64,000 nucleotides of DNA from Ottowia beijingensis (GCF_013423955.1 NZ_JACCKX010000001.1:3472001-3536000); one strand, 5' to 3'. Shown: positions 8,912 to 20,128, counted from the first letter of the stretch. The notes: generated by a model from the letters alone, not told the origin. Made by a program: numbers and translations.

Positions 8912-9249
8912 TCATCGTCCAACCTTCGCACGCGACTGGCGCGGCTTGGGCAGCGGCAGGGCCTGCGCGGTGGTCATCAGCAGATCGCACAGTGCCTCGC
9001 GGTCTTCCCATTCATCGGGCCGCAGCAGAAAGCCTTGGCGCCGGGGTAGGGCTGCCCGTACACCGGCTGCGGCAGCAAGGTGCGGCCGGCGTCGGTGATC
9101 TTCACGACCAACTGGTCGTCGCACACGAAGGCGGTCGGCTTCTCATGAAGGTAGACGCAGTACTCGCCGAACATGCGCCGGGTGCGCACCTGCGGCAGCG
9201 TGCCGATCTGGTCGAGCAGAAAGTCGAGCGTTTCGGGGCGGGTGGACAT
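8912..9249 (-). CDS. TfoX N-terminal-domain protein (copy 2, frame break at about 9035)
   Basis: Paralogue of the neighbouring TfoX-N protein, sharing PETL-FLLDQ-LP-VR, FGEYCVYLHEK, FVCDDQLV and YGQPYPGAKAF. As written, the frame breaks after AKAF. Restoring one C before CTGCTG resumes LLRPDEWEDREALCDLLMTT and a basic tail, for about 112 residues in total, the same length as copy 1. A family B palindrome starts 15 bases upstream of the ATG, so the promoter must be compact or lie beyond it. Function unknown. Confidence 0.82.
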
Positions 9250-9263
9250 GGGCTGCTGTGTTT

Positions 9264-9338
9264 CTGTGGGAGCGGGCTTGCCCGCGATGACTTCCTGATC
9301 GAGGAAACGCCCCATCGCGGGCAAGCCCGCTCCTACAA
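9264..9338. repeat. REP-like palindrome, family B
   Basis: Left arm TGTGGGAGCGGGCTTGCCCG and right arm ATCGCGGGCAAGCCCGCTCC with about 25 bases between. The sequence closely resembles the REP units known from Pseudomonas. It sits between the SDR stop and the second TfoX-like gene. Confidence 0.85.
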
Positions 9339-9349
9339 CCGGTGGTGCT

Positions 9350-10108
9350 TTATTTCGGCGCCATCCGGATCGCGCCATCCAGCCGGATCACCTCGCCGTT
9401 CAGCATGTCGTTCTCGATGATGTGCTTGACTAATTTCGCGTAATCGGCCGGCGTGCCCAGCCGCGAAGGGAAGGGCACCATCGCCGCCAGCGCGTCCTGC
9501 ACTTCCTGCGGCATGCCCATCAGCATCGGCGTGCCGAAGATGCCGGGCGCGATCGTCATGTTGCGGATGCCGTTGCGGCTCAGGTCACGGGCGATCGGCA
9601 GCGTCATGCCGACCACGCCGCCCTTGCTGGCGGCGTACGCTGCCTGGCCGATCTGCCCGTCGTAGGCGGCCACGCTGGCGGTGCTGATCAGCACGCCGCG
9701 CTCGCCGGTGCTTTCCGGTTCGTTCTTGCACATGGCGTCGGCCGCCAGGCGGATCATGTTGAAGGTGCCGACCAGGTTGACCATGATCGTCTTGGTGTAC
9801 ACGTCCAGCTTGTGCGGGCCGCGTTTGCCCACCGTCTTCTCGGCCGGCGCGATGCCGGCGCAATTGACCAGGCCCATCAGCTTGCCCAGCGACGTGGCCT
9901 TGGCCACCACGGCCTGGCCATCGGCCTCGCTGCTGACGTCGCACTTAACGAAGCTGCCGCCGATGTCCTTGGCCACGGCCTCGCCCTTCTCAACCTGCAT
10001 GTCGGCGATGACCACCTTGGCGCCTTCGGCCGCCAGCATGCGCGCCGTACCTTCGCCCAGGCCCGACGCGCCGCCGGTGACGATGAAAACCTTGTCCTTG
10101 ATCTGCAT
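9350..10108 (-). CDS. Short-chain dehydrogenase, 3-hydroxyacyl-CoA dehydrogenase type 2-like
   Basis: A 252-residue classical SDR that oxidises a hydroxyl group with NAD. The cofactor motif [12 protein letters not shown], the NCAGIAPA strand and the catalytic set (Ser in [11 protein letters not shown], then YAASK) are intact. The long insert [17 protein letters not shown] and the tail [13 protein letters not shown] match the HSD17B10-like group (3-hydroxyacyl-CoA or 2-methyl-3-hydroxybutyryl-CoA dehydrogenase). The role is therefore most likely beta-oxidation or branched-chain degradation. It is divergent from the toxin-antitoxin pair. Confidence 0.92.
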   Translation of the reverse strand: MQIKDKVFIVTGGASGLGEGTARMLAAEGAKVVIADMQVEKGEAVAKDIGGSFVKCDVSSEADGQAVVAKATSLGKLMGLVNCAGIAPAEKTVGKRGPHKLDVYTKTIMVNLVGTFNMIRLAADAMCKNEPESTGERGVLISTASVAAYDGQIGQAAYAASKGGVVGMTLPIARDLSRNGIRNMTIAPGIFGTPMLMGMPQEVQDALAAMVPFPSRLGTPADYAKLVKHIIENDMLNGEVIRLDGAIRMAPK

Positions 10109-10217
10109 GGATGTGCTCCTCTTGATGTCGTGAATTCGGGGGATGGCTGCAAGATTATCGGCGCGGGCGTCACACCCATTCGATGGGCTTGAGCATGGAT
10201 GTTGAAGCGATTAAAAT

Positions 10218-10232
10218 GATCAAATTGATCGA
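10218..10232. promoter_or_regulatory. Probable operator of the Phd/PIN module
   Basis: GATCAA-A-TTGATC, a perfect 6+6 inverted repeat in an AT-rich patch, ends 21 bases before the antitoxin start. Type II antitoxins usually autoregulate through such palindromes. Confidence 0.5.
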
Positions 10233-10252
10233 TTGGATTGTTTGAGGCGATC

Positions 10253-10504
10253 ATGCAGACCTTTTCCGCCAACGAAGCCAAAGTCAACTTCGGCGCCTTT
10301 CTCGACGCGGCGCAGCGCGAGCCCGTGCGCGTGACGCGGCGCGACCGCGTGGTGGGCGTGATGGTGTCCGCGCAGGATTACGAAGCCATGCGCGCCTTCT
10401 ATGCCAACCGCCTGCAGCACACCCTGGCGGAAACCGGGGCACACGCCGCCGCGCAAGGCCTGACGGCCGAGGGACTGGGCGAACTGCTGGCCGACGAAAG
10501 CTGA
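10253..10504 (+). CDS. Type II antitoxin, Phd/YefM family
   Basis: An 83-residue antitoxin. The N-terminal Phd/YefM DNA-binding fold is clear: FSANEAKVNFGAFLDAAQREPVRVTRRDRVVGVMVSA in pieces, then EDYEAM-like sequence. The C-terminal tail should wrap the toxin. I use the ATG at 10253 because the family begins at this point; the frame extends slightly upstream. Its TGA overlaps the toxin ATG by one base, which implies translational coupling. Confidence 0.88.
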   Translation: MQTFSANEAKVNFGAFLDAAQREPVRVTRRDRVVGVMVSAQDYEAMRAFYANRLQHTLAETGAHAAAQGLTAEGLGELLADES

Positions 10505-10959
10505 TGGCGGCCATGCCGTCGCCGGCGGCGCCGCCTGCAGGCAGCGTGCCTTCGCGCGTGGTGCTCGATACCAACGTCATCATCAGCGCCGCGCTGCTGT
10601 CGGGCTCGGGTCCCGCACGCCTGCTGCATCGGTTGCTGGTGTGCAGTCGCCTGGTGTTTTCAGACGCGACGTTCGCCGAACTGGAAACGAGGCTGTGGAA
10701 ACCCAAGTTCGACCGCTACATCACGCTCGGTGCGCGGCGCCGGTTGCTGGCCGACCTGTCCGCCGTGGCCGACTGGGTCAAGCCTGAGGGCGCTGCGCGG
10801 TATAGCCGCGATGCGGAAGACGACGTGTTCATCCACACGGCGGCGGCAGGCGGCGCAGGGTGGCTCGTCAGCGGGGATCAGGACTTGCTGGTGCTGGGGC
10901 GGGTTGAAGCGGTGGAGATCATCACGCCGGCCCATGCGTTGGAGCGCTGCGCTGGCTGA
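10504..10959 (+). CDS. PIN-domain toxin (putative toxin-antitoxin RNase)
   Basis: A 151-residue PIN-domain protein of the COG1569 type, predicted to be a metal-dependent RNase neutralised by the preceding antitoxin. Acidic active-site residues are visible in VVLDTNVIISAAL, FAELETRLW, SRDAEDDVFIHTA and SGDQDLLVL. About 17 poorly conserved residues precede the domain, so translation might also start a little later. The overlapping ATG at 10504 favours the long form. A Phd-type antitoxin paired with a PIN toxin is a known mix-and-match arrangement. Confidence 0.9.
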   Translation: MAAMPSPAAPPAGSVPSRVVLDTNVIISAALLSGSGPARLLHRLLVCSRLVFSDATFAELETRLWKPKFDRYITLGARRRLLADLSAVADWVKPEGAARYSRDAEDDVFIHTAAAGGAGWLVSGDQDLLVLGRVEAVEIITPAHALERCAG

Positions 10960-10974
10960 GCATGGAGCACCTGG

Positions 10975-11955
10975 TCAGCTGCCCACACCCGCCACCGCAA
11001 AGCGCCCCAGCCCCATCTCCACCCAGCGCTCCTCGCGCCGCACGATGAACAGCGCCTCCAGCCGCATGCGCTGCGCCAACGCCATGCCCTCGGCCGGGCC
11101 GGCCACCAGCAGGGCGGTGGCCCAGGCGTCGGCGCTCATGCAATCTGTGGCCAGCACGGTGACGGAGGCGACGCCGTTGTTCACCGGCGCAGCGCGGCGC
11201 CCGTCCATGGTGTGCGACAGGCGTGCGTCGCCGATCTGCACCCAGCGCCGGTAGTCGCCCGAGGTGGCGACGGCCAGGTCGGCCAGTTCGATCACGCCAC
11301 GCGCGGCACGCCGGCCGGGCTCGGGGCTTTCCACCGCCACGGCCCAGGGCTCGCCGCTGGCCTGCGTGCCGAGCGCGCGCAACTCGCCGTCGAGCGCGGC
11401 CAGCGCGTGCGCCACGCCGTGGGCTTGCAGCACGGCGGTCATCTGGTCGACGCCGTAGCCCTTGGCGATGCCGCACAGGTCGAACAGCGCGTCGGCGTGC
11501 TTGCGGGCACGCCCGGCGGCCAGATACAGTTCCAGCGACTGATGGGCGGGCGGTTGGCCCCATTGCCTGGCCACGCGGATGGCGGCGGCATCCGGGTCGT
11601 CGCGCTCGGCCCCAAAGCCCCAGGCGTTGACCAGCGCGCCCACGCCGGGGTCGAAGGCGCCGTCGGAAAGGCGCGCGATCTCGAGGGCGCGCGCCAGCAC
11701 GGCCATGATCTCGGGCGGCAGGCTGACCCATTCGCCCGGCGTGGCGCGGTTCAGGCGCATCAGGTCGCTGTCGGGTTTCCAGGGCGACATCTGCTGGTCC
11801 ACACGCTCGACGGCGGCGGCCAGCGCGTTGCGCAACGCGTTCTGGTCGAGTTGCGGATCGACGTCGCACAGCACCGACCAGCGCGTGGCCATGGTGGGGC
11901 CGTGCAGCTTGATGCGCTGGAGCACCGCCGCCGGCTCAGAAAGTGTCTTCGGCAT
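10975..11955 (-). CDS. apbE: FAD:protein FMN transferase ApbE
   Basis: A 326-residue ApbE, which covalently attaches FMN to a threonine or serine of target proteins outside the cytoplasm. Signature stretches are GPTMATRWSV, SPWKPDSDLMRLN, GAFDPGVGALVNAWGFG, DLCGIAKGYGVDQM and ATSGDYRRW. The C-terminal metal/FAD site is SHTMDGRRAAPV with DCMSADAWATAL. No clear export signal is visible at the chosen start. The first 20 bases overlap the end of the PepSY/flavodoxin reductase gene, so the two are translationally coupled. This places ApbE as the flavin-loading factor of the electron-transfer operon 11936-15197. Confidence 0.95.
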   Translation of the reverse strand: MPKTLSEPAAVLQRIKLHGPTMATRWSVLCDVDPQLDQNALRNALAAAVERVDQQMSPWKPDSDLMRLNRATPGEWVSLPPEIMAVLARALEIARLSDGAFDPGVGALVNAWGFGAERDDPDAAAIRVARQWGQPPAHQSLELYLAAGRARKHADALFDLCGIAKGYGVDQMTAVLQAHGVAHALAALDGELRALGTQASGEPWAVAVESPEPGRRAARGVIELADLAVATSGDYRRWVQIGDARLSHTMDGRRAAPVNNGVASVTVLATDCMSADAWATALLVAGPAEGMALAQRMRLEALFIVRREERWVEMGLGRFAVAGVGS

Positions 11956-14148
11956 AGCGCCCCCGTGCCTTGAGCTGCTGAACGCTCAAAGAGATGCTGC
12001 CCAGGATGCCGTCGAGCACCTGTGCCACGCCCTGGGCCATGGTGCGGCTGCCGCACACGCGCACGATGGCGCCATCGCCGATCAGCTGGCGCAGCCGGTC
12101 CGCATCGCGGCGCAGGGCGTCCTGCACGTAGCCGCCGCCCTCCGGCACGCGCGAGAAGGTGGTGCGCAGGCTGGCCAGGCGTTGCTCCTTCAGCCATTGC
12201 TCGATCTCGGTGCCGAAGAAGTAGTCCAGTTGCGGATCGCGCACGCCGTAGTACAGGTGCATGGGCACGCCGCGCGCGTTGTCGCGGATGAAGCCCGCCA
12301 GCGGCGCCACGCCAGTGCCGGCGCCGATCAGCATCACCGGGGCGCGGGTCGATTCGATGGCGAACGCCGGGTTGGGGCGGATGAAGGCCTGGATGCGCGC
12401 ACCCGGTTGCAGGCCGTGCAGGTAGCCCGAGCACAGGCCGCCCGGCATCTTGCGCACGCAGATTTCGACGAAGCCGTCCTGCCAGCCGGATGCGAGCGAA
12501 TAGAAGCGAGGGACCGCGGAGTCCGGTGGCAGCACGCCGATCAGATCGCCTGCCGCGAAGTGCCGCAGGCCACGGCCGCGCAGGCGATCCGTCCAGCTCT
12601 GCGGGGCCCAAGCGAAGCGCAGGATGGTGGCGGGCTGATCGTCGCCGCCGGCGAAGTCCTGGCGCGACAGCAGTTGCAGCTCGGTCGTCGCCGGCAGGCG
12701 CGGGCGGTAGTCGATAGCGAGCGGCTGGCCCAGCGCCTGCGCCACGGCTTCGCCCCAGCGCGCGAACTCCTGCGCCGACTGCTGGTGGATGCGCTCCATG
12801 GGCAGCAGCGTGGCCCAGCCCTTGGCGCGCAGCGCCTGGTCCACCGTCTGGCCGTAGGCGCAGAAGGCGTCGAAGGCACGGTCGCCGAAGGCCAGCACGG
12901 CCACGCGTGCGGCGGTGGCGGGGTTTGCGCAATGCGCTCCAGCGCGCGGGCCGCGTGTGCAGGCGCCTGGCCGTCGCCGTAGGTGGCGGCCAGCACGAAG
13001 ATTTGCTGCGCAGTGGCGCCGGCGCGGAAGTTTTCCAGCCCGCTGGTGTGCATCTTGTGGCCGGCGCCCACCAATGCGGTGTGCAGCGCCTCGGCAAAGC
13101 CCCAGGTGCTGCCGTTCTCGCTGGCGACGAAGATCAGCGTGTCGGCCTGCGGCAGCGCGCTGTTGTCGCCGATGCGGGGTACCAGGCGGCGCGCCTGCAG
13201 CCACAGCAGCAGGCCCGTGACCCAGAACAGCGGGATGCTTAAGGCCCCCAGGCCCAGCACCAGCGCCCAGGCCCAGGCGCTTTCGCCGGTGTGCAGCACC
13301 ATGGCCCAGTCCTGCACGCGCTGGGCGGTGGTGGCGTCCTGCCAGGCCAGCGTTTGGCCCGAATAGCGGTCCACCCAGCCTTCGCCGCGGTCGGTGGTGA
13401 TGCGCCAGGTGTCCTCGGGGTCGTCGGCGGCGGGGAAGTTGACCTTGCGCAGTTCGGCCACGCGCGTGTCCTGCAGCAACTGCAGCGGCGCGGCGGCGGC
13501 CGGCGTGGGGATGGTGGCAGGGGCGGTGGAAACGACGCTGGGCTCGACCGCGTGCTCCACGTCGATGAGCCCGAAAGTGACGGCGCTCATGAACAGCGCG
13601 GTGACGGATGACAGGCCCAACACGGCCACCAGCACTTGCCCGGTGACCACGTGCAGGCGCTGCAGCCCCGTGCCGCGCGCCCGGCTGAACACCTTGCGCC
13701 AGCCACCCTGGCGGCGCTGCAGCAGCACCAGCCCGGAGATGGCCAGCAGCAGCATCGACAGCGCCACCACGGCGGCGGTGATGCGCCCGGCATCGCCCAG
13801 CAGGAAGGAACGGTGCAGGTTCCTGAACCAGCGCATGAGGGGCGAGGCCTGGTATTCGCCCAGCACCTGCCCGTTGTCCGGGTCGACACGGCTGGCCACG
13901 GCCTGGCCGTTGTCGAAGCCGTAGACCACGATGTCGCCGGAAGGCAGGCGGCGGATTTCCTCCGCGCCCGGCACGGTGGCCGACACGCGCTCGACCAGGG
14001 TGGCCACCGGCAGATCGGCGGCGGCGGGCCTGGCCTGCCAGGCGGCGATCATTGGGTCGAGCGCCAGCACCGCGCCGGTGATGCCGATCACCAGCGCCAG
14101 CGCGCCGGCCATCAGGCCCAGCCAACGGTGAATCTGCCTCCAGGCCAT
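11936..14148 (-). CDS. PepSY-TM / flavodoxin / ferredoxin-reductase fusion (frame break at about 12917)
   Basis: A fusion of about 737 residues. Residues 1-360 are a PepSY-associated membrane region with four to five helices and conserved histidines (RQIHRWLGLMAG, LHRSFLLGD, LHVVTGQ, LHTGESAWAW) that probably bind haem. Next comes a flavodoxin domain (LIFVASENGSTWGFAEAL). Last is a sulfite-reductase/CPR-type reductase with the FAD motif RFYSLAS and nucleotide site IGAGTGVAPLAGF. Such proteins pass electrons from NAD(P)H through flavins to acceptors across the membrane. The ATG at 14148 follows AAGGAAA. Restoring one C in ACCCCG near 12917 joins both frames. Neighbours are ApbE, DUF2271 and PepSY. 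Confidence 0.88.
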
Positions 14149-14185
14149 GGGGTGTTTCCTTTCCTTTTCTATCGAGAGTTCCGTC

Positions 14186-14290
14186 ATTCATGACACGCTG
14201 CCAGCCCTCACCCCCACCCTCTCCCAGAAGGAGAGGGAGCATTCTTTGGCACGGTGCGCACTGTCGCGCTTTTGGAAGACGCCGATAGGC
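14186..14290. repeat. About 105-bp repeat containing a family C palindrome (copy 1)
   Basis: Begins catgacacgctgcc, continues through a CCCTCTCCC palindrome, and ends ctttggcacggtgcgcactg and a purine-rich tail. It closely matches 31735-31845; both copies lie at the 3' end of a minus-strand gene. Confidence 0.7.
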
Positions 14291-14767
14291 TTACTGAATC
14301 TGGTAGGTGAGCGACTGGATGTACTGCTTGCCGGCGTGCGCCTTGCCCGCGCCGGCCTTGGTCAGCGGCACGCGGATTTCGGACGGGCTGTCGCGCATGT
14401 CCTCGGCCGCGGCGTCGATGCGGATCTCGTAGCCGGCGTCGATCAGCGCATCGGCCAGGTCGGCAGTGACTTTCAGCGTGCGGCCGGCGCCCACGCTGGC
14501 GCCGGTCACGCCCTGCAGGCGCTTGCTGTCGGCGGCGGACAGGCGGTTCCAGTCCGCCAGGTGCTTGTAGTACTTGGCCTTGCCGCCGGCCACCCACAGG
14601 GTGCGCACATAAGCACCCTTGGCGTCGGTGACGTACACGGCCAGGTAGGCGCCGTCGCCGCCATAGTTCTTCAGCGGGATCGACATCGACATCGGGCGGG
14701 CCTGCGCCACGGAGGGCAGGGCCACCGCCAGGGCGGCGGCCAGGGTGGTCATGAGGGGTTTGCGCAT
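14291..14767 (-). CDS. DUF2271 secreted protein, candidate flavinylation target
   Basis: A 158-residue secreted protein with signal peptide MRKPLMTTLAAALAVALPSV followed by AQA. The body matches DUF2271: YLAVYVTDAKGAYVRTLWV, AKYYKHLADWNRL and a C-terminal beta region. The stretch LQGVTGASVGAGRT holds a T-G-A-S core that resembles the [S/T]GA[S/T] target of ApbE, so the serine may carry FMN. That is inference from the motif and from the apbE gene in the same operon. GGAGAAAC precedes the ATG by a few bases. As I recall, DUF2271 proteins recur in ApbE-associated operons; their exact role is unproven. Confidence 0.85.
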   Translation of the reverse strand: MRKPLMTTLAAALAVALPSVAQARPMSMSIPLKNYGGDGAYLAVYVTDAKGAYVRTLWVAGGKAKYYKHLADWNRLSAADSKRLQGVTGASVGAGRTLKVTADLADALIDAGYEIRIDAAAEDMRDSPSEIRVPLTKAGAGKAHAGKQYIQSLTYQIQ

Positions 14768-14793
14768 GGTAGTTTCTCCGGTTCGGTTGGGGT

Positions 14794-15197
14794 TCATTCG
14801 ATGCTGCCGCGCGAGCCGCCGGGGGCAGCGGGCCGGCATCGGCGGGCGCGGCGCTGCGCGGCGTCTGGTCGCCCCGGTGCTCGCGGTGGCGTTCGCGTTC
14901 GCGGTGGTCGTCGTCATCGCCACGCTGCCGCATCTTCACGACGGCCAGCGTGCGCGGGTCGATCTTGGCCTTGAAGGCGCGGCCCTGAGCATCGCGGCCG
15001 CGCAGTTCGTAGCAACCGTCGTCGATCTTCAGGCGCTGCACCTGCCAGCCTTGCCGGGCCGCCATCTGCATCACGGCATCGCGCGACTGCCATTGCTTTA
15101 CCGGCGCGTCGCAGTCGTCATCGGCCAGGGCCGGCAGGGCGAGCAGGCTCAGCGACAGAACCAGCGGGCCGGCGGCGAGGGGGCGAAGGGGTTTCAT
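14794..15197 (-). CDS. PepSY domain periplasmic protein (frame break near 14822)
   Basis: A secreted PepSY-domain protein of about 134 residues. The signal peptide ends LPALADDDC. The PepSY core is KQWQSRDAVMQMAARQGW, VQRLKIDDGCYELRGRDAQG and KIDPRTLAVVKM, followed by a highly charged Asp/Arg/His tail. As written, the frame runs on into the next gene. Adding one C to the CCCCC run near 14822 gives the ending GSRGSIE and a stop at 14794, about 27 bases before the DUF2271 start. It is the first gene of the flavin electron-transfer operon and is probably a small inhibitory or electron-carrier-associated module. Confidence 0.8.
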
Positions 15198-15396
15198 GTC
15201 GGTGCTCTCCTTTTCAAGGCATCACAGCGCTTTCGCATGCTGTGAAGCCATTGTCAGAAGGCCGTCTGAACTGCGCCTGAAGCGGATGTGTCGCGCGGGT
15301 AAAGCGGCGCGTCAAAGCCGCCTGTGCTGATCCGGATCAAACCCTGGCGGGTACACCGTGTGGCGCGCCGGCGTGGGCGGGGGCGCCGACCCGGCC

Positions 15397-16465
<1,069 letters not shown>

Positions 16466-16475
16466 CTACAAAAAC

Positions 16476-16517
16476 AAAAGCGGCTTGCGCAGGTGGGGCC
16501 TGCGCCAAACCGCTTTT
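16476..16517 (-). terminator. Terminator between fdxA and the reductase
   Basis: On the minus strand AAAAGCGGTTTGGCGCAGG pairs with CCTGCGCAAGCCGCTTTT and is followed by GTTTTTG. It lies 19 bases after the fdxA stop and probably separates or attenuates the two genes. Confidence 0.75.
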
Positions 16518-16535
16518 ATCTGAAAGAGCGGTGCG

Positions 16536-16865
16536 TCAGCGCTTCAGCTCGCTCAGCTTGCCCGTCTTGTTGGCCCAGGCCTCGTGGTCGGGCAGCGGGT
16601 CCTTGCGCTTGGTCAGCGTCTTGTAGTTGGGCGAGCGCGCCAGTTGCGCGTTGATCTCGGTCATGTGCAGCTGGTCCTTGGGCAAATCCTCTTCGGCGAA
16701 GATGGCGTTGACCGGGCACTCGGGGATGCAGACGGCGCAGTCGATGCACTCATCGGGGTCGATGGTGAGGAAGTTCGGGCCTTCCAGAAAGCAATCGACG
16801 GGGCAGACATCCACGCAATCGGTGTATTTGCAGTTGATGCAGGCTTCGGTGACGACGTGGGTCAT
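16536..16865 (-). CDS. fdxA: 7Fe-8S ferredoxin FdxA
   Basis: A 109-residue ferredoxin of the FdxA type carrying one [3Fe-4S] and one [4Fe-4S] cluster. Cysteines at residues 9, 12, 17, 21 and 25 and then 40, 43, 46 and 50 sit in the expected CxxC and CPV contexts ([22 protein letters not shown]). The C-terminal extension with [13 protein letters not shown] is typical of proteobacterial FdxA. A matching ferredoxin-NADP reductase follows downstream on the same strand, which suggests a shared redox role. Confidence 0.97.
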   Translation of the reverse strand: MTHVVTEACINCKYTDCVDVCPVDCFLEGPNFLTIDPDECIDCAVCIPECPVNAIFAEEDLPKDQLHMTEINAQLARSPNYKTLTKRKDPLPDHEAWANKTGKLSELKR

Positions 16866-17025
16866 GTTCTTCTCGGTGCGCTCTAGGGGTGTGCGAGCCG
16901 TTGGGGGACTGCCGCGTGGAACGACGGGTGGCCCGGCAAACGCTCATGGAAAACGGCCAATTTTAGCCGCCCGCGGCCATGCGGCGCCGGTAGCCGCATT
17001 GTCAGGAAGGGCTTGGGCGGCGCTC

Positions 17026-19780
17026 TCATCCGGCGGGCGCAGCGGCCTTGGCGGCGGGCGCGGCGGCGCGCAGTTCGTCGAACCAGTCAAGCCGGCGCAG
17101 CGCGGCCTTCTCAAGCTCCAGCACCACCATCAGCAACGCGCCCAGGCCGATGACGAACAGCAGATCGAGCAGGCCCACCGGGTGCGAGCTGAACAGCGCC
17201 TGCATCCACGGCGTGTAGGTGAACAGCAGCTGCAGCACCAGCACCGTCAGCACCGCCAGGTACACCGCCGGCGTGCCGCGCACGCCGCGCCGGGTGAACG
17301 AGCTGCCGTGCAGGTAGCGCACCGAGAACAGGTAGGCGATCTCCAGCGCGCAGAAGGCGTTGACGACCAGGGTGCGCGTGGCGTCGACGTCCATGCCGCG
17401 CCACTGGCCCCAGGCCATGGTGGCGTACACGGCGGCGGTGAACAGCAGCGACACCAGCACCAGCCGCCACACCATGAAGGGCGACATCAGCGGCGCGCGC
17501 GGCGGCCGCGGCGGGCGGCGCATGACGCCGTCCTCGGGCGGCTCGAAGGCCAGCACCAGGCCCAGCGTGATGGTCAGCGCCATGTTGATCCACAGGATCT
17601 GCGCCGGCGTCAGCGGCAGCGTCAGCCCCAGCAGCAGCGCCAGCGCCACGGCCAGCACCTCGCCGCCGTTGGTGGGCAGCGTCCAGGCGATGACCTTGCG
17701 GATGTTGTCGTACACCACGCGGCCTTCGTGCACGGCGGCGACGATGGAGGCGAAGTTGTCGTCCGCCAGCACCACCTGCGAGGCCTCCTTGGCCGCCTCG
17801 GTGCCCTTCTGCCCCATGGCGATGCCCACGTCGGCCTGCTTGAGCGAGGGCGCGTCGTTCACGCCGTCGCCCGTCATGGCCACCACCGCGCCCTGGCTTT
17901 GCAGCGCGCGCACCACGCGCAGCTTGTGCTCGGGGCTGGTGCGGGCGAACACGTCGGTGCGCGCGGCCAGCGCGGGCAGGGTGTGGTCGGGCGTGGCCTC
18001 CACTTCGGCGCCGGTGGCCACCACCGGCTGCGCGGCCAGGCCCAGCTGGGCGGCAATGGCGGCGGCGGTGGCGGCGTGGTCGCCGGTGATCATCTGCACG
18101 CGGATGCCGGCGCTCTGGCAGTCGGCCACGGCGGCGATGGCCTCGGGCCGCGGCGGGGTCGATGAAGCCGATCAGGCCGGCGAAGCTCAGGCCTTGCAGC
18201 TCGGCCGCGCCGAGCCGCGCCGGCCGCGCGGGCAGGCGCGCGAAGGCAAAGCCCAGCACGCGCTCGCCCTCGGCGGCGATGTCGTCCACGCGCGCCGCCC
18301 ACACGGCCTCGTCGACCGGCAGCCGCGCCGTGCCGTCGGTGCCCTGGGCGCTGGTGCACATGGCCAGCACCTGCTCGGGCGCGCCCTTGACGGCGATCAG
18401 CGCGCCGCCATCGGGCGTGTCGTGCAGCGTGGCCATGTAGCGGTGCGCGGCGTCGAAGGGCACCAGGTCGCGGCGCGGGTGGGCGTCGTGCTCGGTCTGC
18501 GCGTTCAGGCCCGCCTTGTAGGCCAGCGCCAGCAGTGCGCCTTCCATCGGGTCGCCGGTCACGTGCCACTGGTCGTCGCTCTCGTGCAGCTCGGCGTCGT
18601 TGCACAGCAGGCCGATCAGCGCCAGCTGGCGCAGGTCGGCGCAGGGCTTGCTGCCATCGGGCTGGCGCACCGTGCCCATGGGCGCGTAGCCGGCGCCGCT
18701 GGCCTGGGCGCGGCTGTCGGCGCTGACCAGGGTGCGGCAGGTCATCTCGTTGCGCGTCAGCGTGCCTGTCTTGTCGGAGCAGATCACGCTGGTGGCGCCC
18801 AGCGTCTCCACCGCCGGCAGCTGGCGCACGATGGCCTGGCGCGCCGCCATGCGCTGCACGCCGATGGCCAGGGTGATGGTGATGACCGCCGGCAGCCCCT
18901 CGGGCACGAAGCCCACGGCCAGCGCCACCACGGTCATCAGCGCGTCCAACCAGTCGTAGCCGCGCACCATGACGGCGAACACGAACAGCGCCGCCGCCAC
19001 CGCCAGCGCCACCACGGTGATCTGGCGGCCGAAGCGGTTGATCTGCGCCAGCAGCGGCGTGGTCAGCGGCGCGATGGCGCCCAGCATCTGGCTGATCTTG
19101 CCGATCTCGGTGTCCGTGCCGGTGGCGGTGACCACGCCGCGCGCCGCGCCCGCGGCCACCAGCGTGCCGGACCAGGCCATGCCGGCGCGGTCGCCCAGCG
19201 GCGCGTCGGCGGCGACGGCGGCGGTGGACTTTTCGGCCACCACCGATTCACCGGTGAGCAGCGCCTCGTCGATGCGCAGCGCGCGCGCCGTCAGCAGGCG
19301 CAGATCGGCCGGCACGCGGTCGCCGGCCTCGATCAGCACCACGTCGCCCGGCACCAGCGCATCCACCGGCAGCACCTGCCGCGTGCCGCCGCGCAGCACC
19401 CGCGCGTGGGGCGACAGCATGTCGCGCAGCGCGTCCATGGCGGCCTCGGCCTTGCCCTCCTGCATCACGCCGACGATGGCGTTGGTCAGCACCACGGCCA
19501 GGATCACGCCCGCATCCACCCAGTGGCCCAGCGCGCCGGCCACGGCGGCGCCGGCCAGCAGAAAGATGATCAGCGCGTTGGCGAACTGCGCGCCCAGGCG
19601 CTGCGCCAGCGTGCGGCGCGGTGGCGCGGGCAGGGCGTTGGGGCCGTGGCGCTGCAGCCGCTGGGCGGCCTCGGCGGGCGTCAGGCCGTGGTCGGGGGCC
19701 GTCTCCAGGGCGGCAGCCACGTCGGCGGCGGGCAGGGCATGGGGCACGTCAACGGTGGCGGCGCGGCGGGGATCGGGCAT
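17026..19780 (-). CDS. P2-type cation-transporting ATPase (frame break at about 18155)
   Basis: A P-type ATPase of about 917 residues that pumps a cation across the inner membrane. In order: N-terminal cation ATPase domain (GLTPAEAAQRLQRHGPN), actuator motif LTGES, membrane motif VGFVPEGLPAVITI, phosphorylation site CSDKTGTLT, nucleotide domain KGAPEQV, and the hinge TGDGVNDAPSLKQADVG followed by six C-terminal helices. The PEGLP motif points to type II (Ca2+-like) pumps rather than heavy-metal pumps; I cannot name the ion. As written, the frame breaks after GFIDP; removing one C of the CCCC run (or adding two bases) restores PPRPEAIAAVADCQSAGI. The start at 19780 is where family homology begins. 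Confidence 0.9.
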
Positions 19781-20050
19781 CGGGCAGGGGGCTCCTGGGT
19801 GTCGGGGAAAACCAAGGGACTCTGCCACACGCGCCAGGTTCGGCCGTTGGGGCGCGGGCTTGATGGAGGTCAAGCCAAGGCCATCGGGCAGCCCCGCTCG
19901 GCCGGCAACGGTAGACGCGCGATGGCTGCGGGTGTTATGGGGGTGGTCTTCGCCCGTGCCCGGAAGGTGGGCGTGGCGCCGGTGGCTGGGGCAGGAACGC
20001 GACGGCGATGCGATCAACAACACGTGGTGATCAAGCGGTCGCAGACCGTG

Positions 20051-20128
20051 CTGTGGGAGCGGGCTGGCCCGCGATCAAGCGCTGATGGCGACGAGGCGTC
20101 TCATCGCGGGCCAGCCCGCGCCCACACC
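20051..20128. repeat. REP-like palindrome, family B
   Basis: Left arm TGTGGGAGCGGGCTGGCCCG and right arm CGCGGGCCAGCCCGCGCCCA. It carries compensating changes on both arms relative to the copy at 9264 (TTGCC to TGGCC), so the stem is preserved. Confidence 0.85.
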
